Origin: Glandiceps talaboti
Taxonomy: Eukaryota; Hemichordata; Enteropneusta; Spengelidae
Length of the DNA: 64,000 bases
Assembly (NCBI RefSeq): GCF_964340395.1
Contig: NC_135566.1
Span: 21,938,635 to 22,002,634, forward strand
Direction of reading: 5' to 3'
A program made the position numbers and the translations under genes. The notes under the pieces are model-generated. The model made no database searches. It was not told the DNA's origin and worked only from the letters and a program-made list of their open reading frames with translations. Positions 43,801-59,800 of this stretch are shown in pieces (the stretch's first letter is position 1; each line of letters begins with the position of its first letter).

Positions 43801-44756
43801 CAAGTATGATCAAAGTTGATCAATTGACAACTTAAAGTTATTGATTTCCTTGTAACTGTTTCTAACATTTATTTTCATCTAGACATTGTTCATTGGCTGT
43901 CATCAATGCACTAGCCAACATAGCTGCCAACCTGGAAGGAGAAAGTGAACAACAAGAACTCCTTGTACGACTCTTGGAACTGTTTGTACAGCTAGGTCTT
44001 GAAGGTAAAAGAGCCAGTGAGAAAGCTCCTACAGCTATCAAAGCATCAAGTAGTGCTGGTAATTTAGGTGTTCTCATACCAGTACTTGCATTGGTAAGAA
44101 TAACAACAGTTATTACTCTACTTGTAAACTGACAAAACCCACATGAACCATAGACGGGCTTTGCATATGTACTCAGTGGCTACTTCCATTTGTTTGTATC
44201 ATGTATATCCAGACTTAATCCAAGACAATATGAGGTCATAAGTCATATCTTGGAGTTCACACTTTGCAATCTTCAGACAACTAATTTAGTTTGTAAAGAT
44301 CTATTATGTTAATATAAAATACTTGTTGATATTTTATGTGAACATATGTAGACCTTTCGACAAACTCAATTAGTAATCTGAAAATTGCAAAAGTGTGAAA
44401 CCATGAGTTACCTCATAATGTGTTGGATTAAAGTGGCCATATGGATGACTATGCCAGAACCCTGTAATGTGTGTGTGTGTGAGTGCAGGGTAGCATACTT
44501 GGGATATTTACACTCATGCTTGCAGTCTTCTCTGTGGCAGGATACTCATGAAAGTGCAGCAGAAAACACTGCAGCATGAGTGCAAATTCCCCTGAGGCTG
44601 AGTATCACCACTGGCACTCACATGGCATGGGGTACTGTTATTACATATGTTTAACTGAAACAACAAATTTCTATAAAAAAATGACACAGTACAGTGACTG
44701 CAATCACATACCGGTATGTACGTACGTACGTACGTACGTACATGTGTGTGTGCGTG

Positions 44757-44839
<83 letters not shown>

Positions 44840-47800
44840 CCATGTATGCATACGGATGTACGTACGTACATACATACATACATACGTACGTACGTACGTA
44901 CATACATGTTGCATACATGTAAATTTTCCATTTGCCTCTATGTTTTAAAGTTATACACAACTTTGTTGTTGTATGTATGATACATATTATAATCACATAT
45001 TCTTTTTAACCTACAGCTGGTAAAAAGACTGCCACTAATCAGCAATCCTAAACCACGTCTTCACAAACTATTTCGTGATTTTTGGCTCTACTGTGTAGTC
45101 ATGGGTTTTGCTGTAGAAGAATCAGGTAATAAAGATATTCAACATCTGTAGAGCAAATGTACACCAATTGTTTATTGTAGTTATTGTGATTTGTGGGAGC
45201 CTACCCATTGGTATTGAATTCATTGTAATATGCATTTTAACACTGCCACCAGCAATTACCCAATGGAATTGATTTATATTGGCACTAGGTCAGACACCCC
45301 CTCTATTGCAATGGTTGAAACCTGAGTATTGACTGGAACATTAACAAAAAACTAAATGAAAGTACTGGGCCCTTGCTTGAATGTGAGCGCTAATGTACGG
45401 TAGTTAAATATAGCATAGTATACCGACATTCTAATGTACGGTAGTTAAATATAGCATAGTATACCGACATTCTAATGTACGGTAGTTAAATATAGCATAG
45501 TATACCGACATTCTAATGTACGGTAGTTAAATATAGCATAGTATACCGACATTCTAATGTACGGTAGTTAAATATAGCATAGTATACCGACATTTTAATG
45601 TACGGTAGTTAAATATAGCATTATACGATAGTATACCGACATTCTAATGTACGGTAGTTAAATATAGCATAGTATACCGACATTCTAATGTACGGTAGTT
45701 AAATATAGCATAGTATACCGACATTCTAATGTACGGTAGTTAAATATAGCATAGTATACCGACATTCTAATGTACGGTAGTTAAATATAGCATAGTATAC
45801 CGACATTCTAATGTACGGTAGTTAAATATAGCATAGTATACCGACATTCTAATGTACGGTAGTTAAATATAGCATAGTATACCGACATTCTAATGTACGG
45901 TAGTTAAATATAGCATAGTATACCGACATTCTAATGTACGGTAGTTAAATATAGCATAGTATACCGACATTCTAATGTACGGTAGTTAAATATAGCATAG
46001 TATACCGACATTCTAATGTACGGTAGTTAAATATAGCATAGTATACCGACATTCTAATGTACGGTAGTTAAATATAGCATAGTATACCGACATTCTAATG
46101 TACGGTAGTTAAATATAGCATAGTATACCGACATTCTAATGTACGGTAGTTAAATATAGCATAGTATACCGACATTCTAATGTTACTAAATTGGTAAATT
46201 TGTCTTCATCAATCCAATTTAAAGTACATACATGTCACACTGATTGTTGAAATGTTTGACAAGGTACAGCAGTTGTAAGAAATGTGTTACCATTTAGTTA
46301 CTCTACAGATTTCTGAAATGTTTGACAAGGTACAGCAGTTGTAAGAAATGTGTTACCATTTAGTCACTATACAGATTTCTGAAATGTTTGACAAGGTACA
46401 GCAGTTGTAAGAAATGTGTTACCATTTAGTTACTCTACAGATTTCTGAAATGTTTGACAAGGTACAGCAGTTGTAAGAAATGTGTTACCATTTAGTTACT
46501 CTACAGATTTCTGAAATGTTTGACAAGGTACAGCAGTTGTAAGAAATGTGTTACCATTTAGTTACTATACAGATTTCTGAAATGTTTGACAAGGTACAGC
46601 AGTTGTAAGAAATGTGTTACCATTTAGTTACTCTACAGATTTCTGAAATGTTTGACAAGGTACAGCAGTTGTAAGAAATGTGTTCCCATTTAGTCACTAC
46701 AGATTTCTGAAATGTTTGACAAGGTACAGCAGTTGTAAGAAATGTGTTACCATTTAGTCACTATACAGATTTCTGAAATGTTTGACAAGGTACAGCAGTT
46801 GTAAAAAATGTGTTACCATTTAGTTACTCTACAGATTTCTGAAATGTTTGACAAGGTACAGCAGTTGTAAGAAATGTGTTACCATTTAGTCACTATACAG
46901 ATTTCTGAAATGTTTGACAAGGTACAGCAGTTGTAAGAAATGTGTTACCATTTAGTTACTCTACAGATTTCTGAAATGTTTGACAAGGTACAGCAGTTGT
47001 AAGAAATGTGTTCCCATTTAGTCACTATACAGATTTCTGAAATGTTTGACAAGGTAACAGCAGTTGTAAGAAATGTGTTACCATTTAGTTACTCTACAGA
47101 TTTCTGAAATGTTTGACAAGGTAACAGCAGTTGTAAGAAATGTGTTACCATTTAGTTACTCTACAGATTTCTGAAATGTTTGACAAGGTACAGCAGTTGT
47201 AAGAAATGTGTTACCATTTAGTCACTATACAGATTTCTGAAATGTTTGACAAGGTAACAGCAGTTGTAAGAAATGTGTTACCATTTAGTTACTCTACAGA
47301 TTTCTGAAATGTTTGACAAGGTACAGCAGTTGTAAGAAATGTGTTCCCATTTAGTCACTATACAGATTTCTGAAATGTTTGACAAGGTACAGCAGTTGTA
47401 AGAAATGTGTTACCATTTAGTCACTATACAGATTTCTGAAATGTTTGACAAGGTACAGCAGTTGTAAGAAATGTGTTACCATTTAGTTACTCTACAGATT
47501 TCTGAAATGTTTGACAAGGTACAGCAGTTGTAAGAAATGTGTTACCATTTAGTTACTCTACAGATTTCTGAAATGTTTGACAAGGTACAGCAGTTGTAAG
47601 AAATGTGTTACCATTTAGTTACTCTACAGATTTCTGAAATGTTTGACAAGGTACAGCAGTTGTAAGAAATGTGTTACCATTTAGTCACTATACAGATTTC
47701 TGAAATGTTTGACAAGGTACAGCAGTTGTAAGAAATGTGTTACCATTTAGTTACTCTACAGATTTCTGAAATGTTTGACAAGGTACAGCAGTTGTAAGAA

Positions 47801-50800
47801 ATGTGTTCCCATTTAGTCACTACAGATTTCTGAAATGTTTGACAAGGTACAGCAGTTGTAAGAAATGTGTTACCATTTAGTCACTATACAGATTTCTGAA
47901 ATGTTTGACAAGGTAACAGCAGTTGTAAGAAATGTGTTACCATTTAGTTACTCTACAGATTTCTGAAATGTTTGACAAGGTACAGCAGTTGTAAGAAATG
48001 TGTTACCATTTAGTCACTATACAGATTTCTGAAATGTTTGACAAGGTACAGCAGTTGTAAGAAATGTGTTACCATTTAGTTACTATACAGATTTCTGAAA
48101 TGTTTGACAAGGTACAGCAGTTGTAAAAAATGTGTTACCATTTAGTCACTATACAGATTTCTGAAATGTTTGACAAGGTACAGCAGTTGTAAAAAATGTG
48201 TTACCATTTAGTTACTCTACAGATTTCTGAAATGTTTGACAAGGTACAGCAGTTGTAAGAAATGTGTTCCCATTTAGTTACTCTACAGATTTCTGAAATG
48301 TTTGACAAGGTACAGCAGTTGTAAAAAATGTGTTACCATTTAGTTACTCTACAGATTTCTGAAATGTTTGACAAGGTACAGCAGTTGTAAAAAATGTGTT
48401 CCCATTTAGTCACTATACAGATTTCTGAAATGTTTGACAAGGTACAGCAGTTGTAAAAAATGTGTTACCATTTAGTTACTCTACAGATTTCTGAAATGTT
48501 TGACAAGGTACAGCAGTTGTAAGAAATGTGTTCCCATTTAGTTACTACAGATTTCTGAAATGTTTGACAAGGTACAGCAGTTGTAAGAAATGTGTTACCA
48601 TTTAGTCACTATACAGATTTCTGAAATGTTTGACAAGGTACAGCAGTTGTAAGAAATGTGTTACCATTTAGTTACTCTACAGATTTCTGAAATGTTTGAC
48701 AAGGTACAGCAGTTGTAAGAAATGTGTTACCATTTAGTTACTCTACAGATTTCTGAAATGTTTGACAAGGTACAGCAGTTGTAAGAAATGTGTTACCATT
48801 TAGTTACTCTACAGATTTCTGAAATGTTTGACAAGGTACAGCAGTTGTAAGAAATGTGTTACCATTTAGTCACTATACAGATTTCTGAAATGTTTGACAA
48901 GGTACAGCAGTTGTAAGAAATGTGTTTAACTTACCATTTGGTGACTGTACAGATTTTTGATGTATTATTTAATGATGTATAGTTTATTGAAACTGTGTAC
49001 TTTTATTGTTATTTTTCACCAGATTTGAACACCTCAAAATGAGTGTGGCACACAATGAAATCACTTTTAATTTAGTGTTATTGGTTGTCTACCATAGCAC
49101 CGTATGTTTGCCGTGGTCAAAACATTTAATGATGTTTGTGAGTTTTGCTATTATGCATTGTTCTGTGAACAATGCACTTGGCCAGAACGAACAATTAAAT
49201 TGGTCTTCTGTTAATTATTTTGGTCAAAGAAAGATATTTTTAGCTCCGCTGTCAGCGAAAGCTGAAAGTGTAGCTTTAGGTATAGGTTGTATAGAGTATA
49301 AAGTGTATAGGTGAATCATAGGTGTCCGTCAAACTTTTATATTTTCACTATCTTCTCTGAAAGTAACAGCCAGAATACTTCGATATTTGGTGTGCATGTT
49401 CCCTGGGGGGAGACTATTCAGATTTTGTTCATGCCAAGTTGATCTGTGCCATTTTCAATTTTTTATGATTTTTTTTCCAAAAATGACATTTTCATCAACT
49501 CCTCATATACTTCAAGTCAGATTGCTATAATATCTGGTGTGTTGATGCACAGAGGGTAGCTTACTTAGATTTGTTAATTTCAAGTCAACACGTCTTCTCT
49601 TCTATTTTTTATGATTTTTTTTTTGAAATTTGAAAAAAAAATGAATATGTTAATGAGCATTATGACCGACGCCATATTGGAAATCAGTCCGCGAGACTTT
49701 AGGTAAAGTGCAACTTTTCAAAAGACACTATTGACGTCAAACAAACAATGTAATATGTGCTATAGTCTTAATTCTACGCATTGTGCGCCCAAATGACAAA
49801 TATTTGTTCGAAAAAGGGTTGTAAACTTCAAATCCAATTCTCCACCCCTCCTACAGAATGGTTCATTCCAGTATATGCACCTACTCATGATCAAGTGAGA
49901 AGTCTTGCATACCTGAACTGAAGTGTATGGAACAATTTTTGACAGAGTCAGTCGTCAATAAAAACGATAATACTCTTTCTAAAATTACCACATTTTGAAA
50001 GGGAAAGTACTTTGTGGTTCATTTATGGAGTTTTGTTTTTGTACGATCAATACTGGTGGCAAAATTACAGCGTCAAAATTGCCGATGTGGTAATGCACGA
50101 CAATCCCAAGTACCCGGATGCACAAGGGACTAACCCAGAAGCAAGTCGTTGTCAGCCGTACGTTACAGTGCAGTGGTAACATCGTCCGTGAAATCGCTGC
50201 GTTCAGTGTCATTATTCACAGAATTGTTGTTTTCGAGTGAAAACCCGTCTTGAATTGTATAACTCTAACAAATGAAGACATGTCAAGTTATATTTTGAAA
50301 GTTGTATCGCTAGTTTGAGACGATTTTCTCACGCACTATCGGGGCTTACTTGGACTTGGACCTTACTCCAGTTCATCGGGAAGTTTAGCCAGCCCGATAA
50401 TTCTTTCTGGTTTAGTTTACAACACTTTTGATCACGCAGATTTTGTTGTTGTGATGAAAAGAAATTTAAAAAAAGATCACTTCAACCATTTCGTTGTGTT
50501 TTCTTTATGAAAGGAAATCGAACATGAATGAGTGTTACCGACCACTGTAACCAGGAGGGTCTATGCTGTAACGTATGGCAAGGGTTCGACATACACGCTG
50601 GTCCGCTATCCCGCGAGTCTAGTAACTTTCTGTAAGGACCAGTAAAGGTTACTAAAATGCCCATTGCAGGTAGTCCGACGGGACAGTGACTTTTCGATAG
50701 GTATTTAGGGAGCTTAGAATTCAAACCACCGGCTATATGAATTCACGGTCATAGTAAAATTCATTTGATTTTTAATTTGCTATTTTGACCAACTCCGGAT

Positions 50801-53800
50801 GTCTATTCACGATAAAATTACGATTAGTTTGGAAACGGGGTAGATTTTCTATGATTCCGTGTCATAAAAGCATGTGTTGTGTAGTTTTCGAAAAGCACAC
50901 CCGGTGGGAAAGTTGCCCAACAGACGATCTCGCGCCATTGCTGTACTACGTGGCCCTTGATTCTGGCGAGTGTCTCTTGAAAACGGGAATAGCGAAGGGT
51001 GAGCCAATCAAGTGAGACCTTTCAAATGTAGCTAATATTATAGCCAATAAAATTAGTTGTACGATGATATGTGTATAATAAGGGTAAGGCTGGCCTCTAC
51101 ACTGTAACAAGTAAATTAGTAAAGTTGAAATCTTTGTCGCATGATTTCGTATTTATGTACGGATGCGTAGTCTTTCTAAACAGTAATTTTTAGATCAGTT
51201 AGTATTTAAACTATGTTTCTGAGTTAATTATTCGGTAGGTTATTGACGGCAACACAGTTACTTGAAATGTATCTAATTATCAAATGGCAACACAGTCACT
51301 TGAATGTATTTAATTATCAAATGGCAACATATTCACTTGAAATGTATCTAATTATCAAATGGCAACACGGTCACTTGAAATGTATCTAATTATCAAATGG
51401 CAACACAGTTACTTGAAATGTATCTAATTATCAAATGGCAACACAGTCACTTGAAATGTATCTAATTATCAAATGGCAACCTGGTCACTTGAAATGTATC
51501 TAATTATCAAATGGCAACACAGTTACTTGAAATGTATCTAATTATCAAATGGCAACACAGTCACTTGAAATGTATCTAATTATCAAATGGCAACACGGTC
51601 ACTTGAAATGTATCTAATTATCAAATGGCAACACAGTTACTTGAAATGTATCTAATTATCAAATGGCAACACAGTTACTTGAAATGTATCTAATTATCAA
51701 ATGGCAACACGGTCACTTGAAATGTATCTAATTATCAAATGGCAACATAGTCACTTGAAATGTATCTAATTATCAAATGGCAACACAGTTACTTGAAATG
51801 TATCTAATTATCAAATGGCAACACGGTCACTTGAAATGTATCTAATTATCAAATGGCAACATAGTCACTTGAAATGTATCTAATTATCAAATGGCAACAC
51901 AGTTACTTGAAATGTATCTAATTATCAAATGGCAACACAGTTACTTGAAATGTATCTAATTATCAAATGGCAACACAGTTACTTGAAATGTATCTAATTA
52001 TCAAATGGCAACACAGTTACTTGAAATGTATCTAATTATGAAATGGCAACACAGTCACTTGAAATGTATCTAATTATCAAATGGCAACATGGTCACTTGA
52101 AATGTATCTAATTATCAAATGGCAACACAGTTACTTGAAATGTATCTAATTATCAAATGGCAACACGGTCACTTGAAATGTATCTAATTATCAAATGGCA
52201 ACACAGTTACTTGAAATGTATCCAATTATCAAATGGCAACATAGTCACTTGAAATGTATCTAATTATCAAATGGCAACACAGTCACTTGAAATGTATCTA
52301 ATTATCAAATGGCAACACGGTCACTTGAAATGTATCTAATTATCAAATGGCAACACGGTCACTTGAAATGTATCTAATTATCAAATGGCAACACGGTCAC
52401 TTGAAATGTATCTAATTATCAAATGACAACACGGTCACTTGAAATGTATCTAATTATCAAATGGCAACACGGTCACTTGAAATGTCTCTAATTATCAAAT
52501 GGTAACATTGTCACTTGAAATGTATCTAATTATCAAATGGCAGTACAGTCACTTGAAATGTATCTAATTATGAAATGGCAACACGGTCACTTGAAATGTA
52601 TCTAATTTCAAATGGCAACATAGTCACTTGAAATGTATCTAATTATCAAATGGCAACACAGTCACTTGAAATGTATCTAATTATCAAATGGCAACACAGT
52701 TACTTGAAATGTATCTAATTATGAAATGGCAACACGGTCACTTGAAATGTATCTAATTATGAAATGGCAACACGGTCACTTGAAATGTATCTAATTATGA
52801 AATGGCAACACGGTCACTTGAAATGTATCTAATTATCAAATGGCAACATAGTCACTTGAAATGTATCTAATTATCAAATGGCAACACAGTTACTTGAAAT
52901 GTATCTAATTATGAAATGGCAACACGGTCACTTGAAATGTATCTAATTATCAAATGGCAACATAGTCACTTGAAATGTATCTAATTATCAAATGACAACA
53001 AGGTCACTTGAAATGTATCTAATTATCAAATGGCAACACAGTTACTTGAAATATATCTAATTATGAAATGGCAACACAGTCACTTGAAATGTATCTAATT
53101 ATTAAATGGCAACACAGTCACTTGAAATGTATTTAATTATCAAATGGCAACACAGTCACTTGAAATATATCTAATTATCAAATGGCAACACAGTCACTTG
53201 AAATATATCTAATTATCAAATGGTAACACGGTCACTTGAAATGTATCTAATTATCAAATGGCAACACAGTTACTTGAAATGTATCTAATTATCAAATGGC
53301 AACACGGTCACTTGAAATTTATCTAATTATCAAATGGCAACACAGTTACTTGAAATGTATCTAATTATCAAATGGCAACACGGTCACTTAAAATTTATCT
53401 AATTATCAAATGGCAAAACAGTTACTTTAAATTTATCTAATTATCAAATGGCAACACAGTTACTTTAAATTTATCTAATTATCAAATGGCAACACAGTTA
53501 CTTTAAATTTATCTAATTATCAATGCAACACAGTTACTTTAAATTTATCTAATTATCAAATGGCAACACAGTAACTTTAAATTTATCTGGTTATCAAATG
53601 GCAACACAGTTACTTGAAATGTATCTAATTATCAAATGGCAACACAGTTACTTTAAATTTACCTGGTTATCAAATGGCAACACAGGTCTTTCAATTACAG
53701 TATTTAGAGCATGCAAATAAAAGCTTATCAAGTTATCATCAGTAACTTTATAACCACATTATGTGCTTTTTGGGGGTCAAAAGCTGACTTGTTTTGCCCT

Positions 53801-56800
53801 CATTTTATGTGTGCCTTTCTTATTCCCTATATCAGAATTGCTTGGTATATTCCAATGATGAGCCATCATGGGAACGTTCCATTCTGTCATGAAATAGGGA
53901 GGAGAAAGCATGAAAATAATTGTCAGTATCTAATTTATGTTATTTTCTTGTCTTTTTCTTAATGATTTACTTTCATTGATTCTGTCTGTAAGTGCTGAGG
54001 AAACAGCAAGGTACATGTACAGTGTAGTTGTCATAGTTTTCAAGTCTTGGCTACATATCCATGCATGCATAGTCTTGCACTTAGCATACATCCACCTTAT
54101 AGTATCAGTAGTTTATATTAATATGATATTTACATTTCAGAATTGCCGCTTTGAGAAATTTATGCTAAAAATGTCATTGTGTTTGAATGTCTGGAAGTAT
54201 ACAACTATGTCTGATTTTATGACAAACAAAATCGATACAACCATGTAGTTTGAAAATAAAAATATTTTATTAAACTCAATGTACAAAGTTTAATTTGCAA
54301 AATATGACAAATAAAAAATATGATTTAGCAGCTGCTTCTTACAGTGATAATCAGAGATAAGTTAGCTTTATGGGCAGAATTAAGCAATCATGTAATATAT
54401 TGAAATTTATATCAATGACGTCCTAAATTACAATTTTGTCTTACTATTAGCTGCCCATGTTATATTGTCCAATCAACAGCATTCATCTTTAATGTACAGA
54501 ATAATCACAATGTATACCAGTCCTAATACATAGTGTACAGAATAATCATATTTATACCAGTCCTAATACATAATGTACAGAATAATCACAATGTATACCA
54601 GTCCTAATACATAGTGTACAGAATAATCACATGTATATCAGTCCTAATACATAGTGTACAGAATAATCACAATGTATACCAGTCCTAATACATAGTGTAC
54701 AGAATAATCACATGTATACCAGTCCTAATACATAATGTACAGAATAATCACATGTATACCAGTCCTAATACATAGTGTACAGAATAATCACATGTATACC
54801 AGTCCTAATACATAATGTACAGAATAATCACATGTATACCAGTCCTAATACATAATGTACAGAATAATCATAATTATGTATACCAGTCCTAATACATAGT
54901 GTACAGAATAATCACATGTATACCAGTCCTAATACATAGTGTACAGAATAATCACATGTATACCAGTCCTAATACATAGTGTACAGAATAATCACATGTA
55001 TACCAGTCCTAATACATAATGTACAGAATAATCACATGTATACCAGTCCTAATACATAGTGTACAGAATAATCACATGTATACCAGTCCTAATACATAAT
55101 GTACAGAATAATCACATGTATACCAGTCCTAATACATAGTGTACAGAATAATCACATGTATACCAGTCCTAATACATAATGTACAGAATAATCATAATTA
55201 TGTATATCAGTCCTAATACATAGTGTACAGAATAATCACATGTATATCAGTCCTAATACATAGTGTACAGAATAATCATAATTATGTATATCAGTCCTAA
55301 TACATAATGTACAGAATAATCACATGTATATCAGTCCTAATACATAGTGTACAGAATAATCATATGTATACCAGTCCTAATACATAATGTACAGAATAAT
55401 CACAATTATGTATATCAGTCCTAATACATAGTGTACAGAATAATCACATGTATACCAGTCCTAATACATAGTGTACAGAATAATCACATGTATACCAGTC
55501 CTAATACGTAGTGTACAGAATAATCACATGTATACCAGTCCTAATACATAGTGTACAGAATAATCACATGTATATCAGTCCTAATACATACACTAGTGTA
55601 CAGAATAATCACATGTATACCAGTCCTAATACATAATGTACAGAATAATCACATGTATACCAGTCCTAATACATAATGTACAGAATAATCATAATTATGT
55701 ATACCAGTCCTAATACATAGTGTACAGAATAATCACATGTATACCAGTCCTAATACATAGTGTACAGAATAATCACATGTATACCAGTCCTAATACATAA
55801 TGTACAGAATAATCACATGTATACCAGTCCTAATACATAGTGTACAGAATAATCACATGTATACCAGTCCTAATACATAATGTACAGAATAATCACATGT
55901 ATACCAGTCCTAATACATAGTGTACAGAATAATCATATGTATATCAGTCCTAATACATAGTGTACAGAATAATCATAATTATGTATACCAGTCCTAATAC
56001 ATAATGTACAGAATAATCACATGTATACCAGTCCTAATACATAGTGTACAGAATAATCACATGTATATCAGTCCTAATACATAGTGTACAGAATAATCAC
56101 ATGTATATCAGTCCTAATACATAGTGTACAGAATAATCACATGTTTTCCAGTCCTAATACATAGTGTACAGAATAATCATATGTATACCAGTCCTAATAC
56201 ATAGTGTACAGAATAATCATAATTATGTATATCAGTCCTAATACATAATGTACAGAATAATCACATGTATACCAGTCCTAATACATAGTGTACAGAATAA
56301 TCACATGTATATCAGTCCTAATACATAATGTACAGAATAATCACATGTATACCAGTCCTAATACATAGTGTACAGAATAATCACATGTATACCAGTCCTA
56401 ATACATAGTGTACAGAATAATCATATGTATACCAGTCCTAATACATAGTGTACAGAATAATCATAATTATGTATATCAGTCCTAATACATAATGTACAGA
56501 ATAATCACATGTATATCAGTCCTAATACATAGTGTACAGAATAATCACATGTATACCAGTCCTAATACATAATGTACAGAATAATCATAATTATGTATAT
56601 CAGTCCTAATACATAATGTACAGAATAATCACATGTATACCAGTCCTAATACATAATGTACAGAATAATCACATGTATACCAGTCCTAATACATAGTGTA
56701 CAGAATAATCATAATTATGTATATCAGTCCTAATACATAATGTACAGAATAATCACATGTATATCAGTCCTAATACATAATGTACAGAATAATCACATGT

Positions 56801-59800
56801 ATACCAGTCCTAATACATAATGTACAGAATAATCACATGTATATCAGTCCTAATACATAATGTACAGAATAATCATATGTATACCAGTCCTAATACATAG
56901 TGTACAGAATAATCACATGTATATCAGTCCTAATACATAATGTACAGAATAATCACATGTATACCAGTCCTAATACATAGTGTACAGAATAATCACATGT
57001 ATACCAGTCCTAATACATAATGTACAGAATAATCACATGTATACCAGTCCTAATACATAGTGTACAGAATAATCACATGTATATCAGTCCTAATACATAA
57101 TGTACAGAATAATCATATGTATACCAGTCCTAATACATAGTGTACAGAATAATCACATGTATATCAGTCCTAATACATAATGTACAGAATAATCACATGT
57201 ATACCAGTCCTAATACATAGTGTACAGAATAATCATATGTATATCAGTCCTAATACATAGTGTACAGAATAATCACATGTATACCAGTCCTAATACATAA
57301 TGTACAGAATAATCACATGTATATCAGTCCTAATACATAGTGTACAGAATAATCATATGTATATCAGTCCTAATACATAGTGTACAGAATAATCATAATT
57401 ATGTATATCAGTCCTAATATATAATGTACAGAATAATCACATGTATATCAGTCCTAATACATAGTGTACAGAATAATCATATGTATATCAGTCCTAATAC
57501 ATAGTGTACAGAATAATCATAATTATGTATATCAGTCCTAATATATAATGTACAGAATAATCACATGTATATCAGTCCTAATACATAATGTACAGAATAA
57601 TCATATGTATATCAGTCCTAATACATAGTGTACAGAATAATCATAATTATGTATATCAGTCCTAATATATAATGTACAGAATAATCACATGTATATCAGT
57701 CCTAATACATAATGTACAGAATAATCATAATTATGTATATCAGTCCTAATACATAATGTACAGAATAATCACATGTATACCAGTCCTAATACATAGTGTA
57801 CAGAATAATCACATGTATACCAGTCCTAATACATAGTGTACAGAATAATCACATGTATATCAGTCCTAATACATAATGTACAGAATAATCACATGTATAC
57901 CAGTCCTAATACATAGTGTACAGAATAATCACATGTATACCAGTCCTAATACATAATGTACAGAATAATCATATGTATACCAGTCCTAATACATAGTGTA
58001 CAGAATAATCACATGTATACCAGTCCTAATACATAATGTACAGAATAATCACATGTATACCAGTCCTAATACATAGTGTACAGAATAATCATAATTATGT
58101 ATATCAGTCCTAATACATAATGTACAGAATAATCACATGTATACCAGTCCTAATACATAGTGTACAGAATAATCACATGTATACCAGTCCTAATACATAA
58201 TGTACAGAATAATCACATGTATATCAGTCCTAATACATAATGTACAGAATAATCACATGTATATCAGTCCTAATACATAGTGTACAGAATAATCACATGT
58301 ATATCAGTCCTAATACATAATGTACAGAATAATCACATGTATATCAGTCCTAATACATAGTGTACAGAATAATCACATGTATATCAGTCCTAATACATAG
58401 TGTACAGAATAATCACATGTATACCAGTCCTAATACATAATGTACAGAATAATCACATGTATATCAGTCCTAATACATAATGTACAGAATAATCACATGT
58501 ATATCAGTCCTAATACATAGTGTACAGAATAATCACATGTATACCAGTCCTAATACATAATGTACAGAATAATCACATGTATACCAGTCCTAATACATAG
58601 TGTACAGAATAATCACATGTATATCAGTCCTAATACATAATGTACAGAATAATCACATGTATACCAGTCTTAATACATAATGTACAGAATAATCATAATT
58701 ATGTATATCAGTCCTAATACATACATGTAGTGTACAGAATAATCATATGTATACCAGTCCTAATACATAGTGTACAGAATAATCATAATTATGTATATCA
58801 GTCCTAATACATAATGTACAGAATAATCACATGTATATCAGTCCTAATACATAGTGTACAGAATAATCACATGTATACCAGTCCTAATACATAATGTACA
58901 GAATAATCATAATTATGTATATCAGTCCTAATACATAATGTACAGAATAATCACATGTATACCAGTCCTAATACATAGTGTACAGAATAATGCATGTATA
59001 TCAGTCCTAATACATAGTGTACAGAGTAATCATATGTATACCAGTCCTAATACATAGTGTACAGAATAATCATAATTATGTATATCAGTCCTAATACATA
59101 GTGTACAGAATAATCATATGTATATCAGTCCTAATACATAGTGTACAGAATAATCACATGTATACCAGTCCTAATACCTTTCTAAACTCTCTATAATATG
59201 ACTTAATGAGATGTTGCTCTGACAGTGATGATACTGTATTTCTATTTATAAAATATTAGTATATAGATTATGTGAAATATTTAAGTTAACTGCCTTCCCA
59301 CATGTAGTACCTGTTCATATAATTCCAATTTGTGCATGTCCATGATAAGTAAGTCTACATCTACACAAAACTAGTTTGAAATTGGCTGTTGACAGCATAA
59401 TATTTTGTGATCAATTAATTGACTGATTTTCTGATTTTTCAACAATTGACAACTTTTAGAGTGGGTTAATTTTGCAAGATAAACATTGACTGGAAATATA
59501 TGATCACTTACAGTTACTGTATTGGAATTCATTGATTGATTGACAATCTGTGTATAGCATATTTATATTTCACACAAGCTGATGATGTCATAACATTATG
59601 ACTGCCACTTACTTGTGATGCCATAACATCGTGATTATACACATTGGTGATGTCATTCATTACATTGTGGCTACACAAACTGATAATGTCATTACATTGT
59701 GACCACACAAACAGATGATGCTATCATTTTGGTTACACAAACCTGTGATGTTATTACATTGTTGCTGCACAAACTGGTGATGTCATTGCATTCAGGATAT

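Noticed and set aside
49006-49314. Possible extra exon or gene in intron 10
   Set aside because: The peptide matches nothing I recognise, part of it lies in a dispersed repeat, and the flanking PI4KA exons (45017-45125 and 60957-61093) join without a gap relative to vertebrate PI4KA.
50785-51015. 76-codon + frame in a less AT-rich region
   Set aside because: No recognised domain, short, no splice signals fitting PI4KA. It may be a remnant of an old element, but that cannot be supported.
53711-54248. Two overlapping + frames between arrays L and M
   Set aside because: Hydrophobic, AT-rich translations without family resemblance; no neighbouring exon structure.
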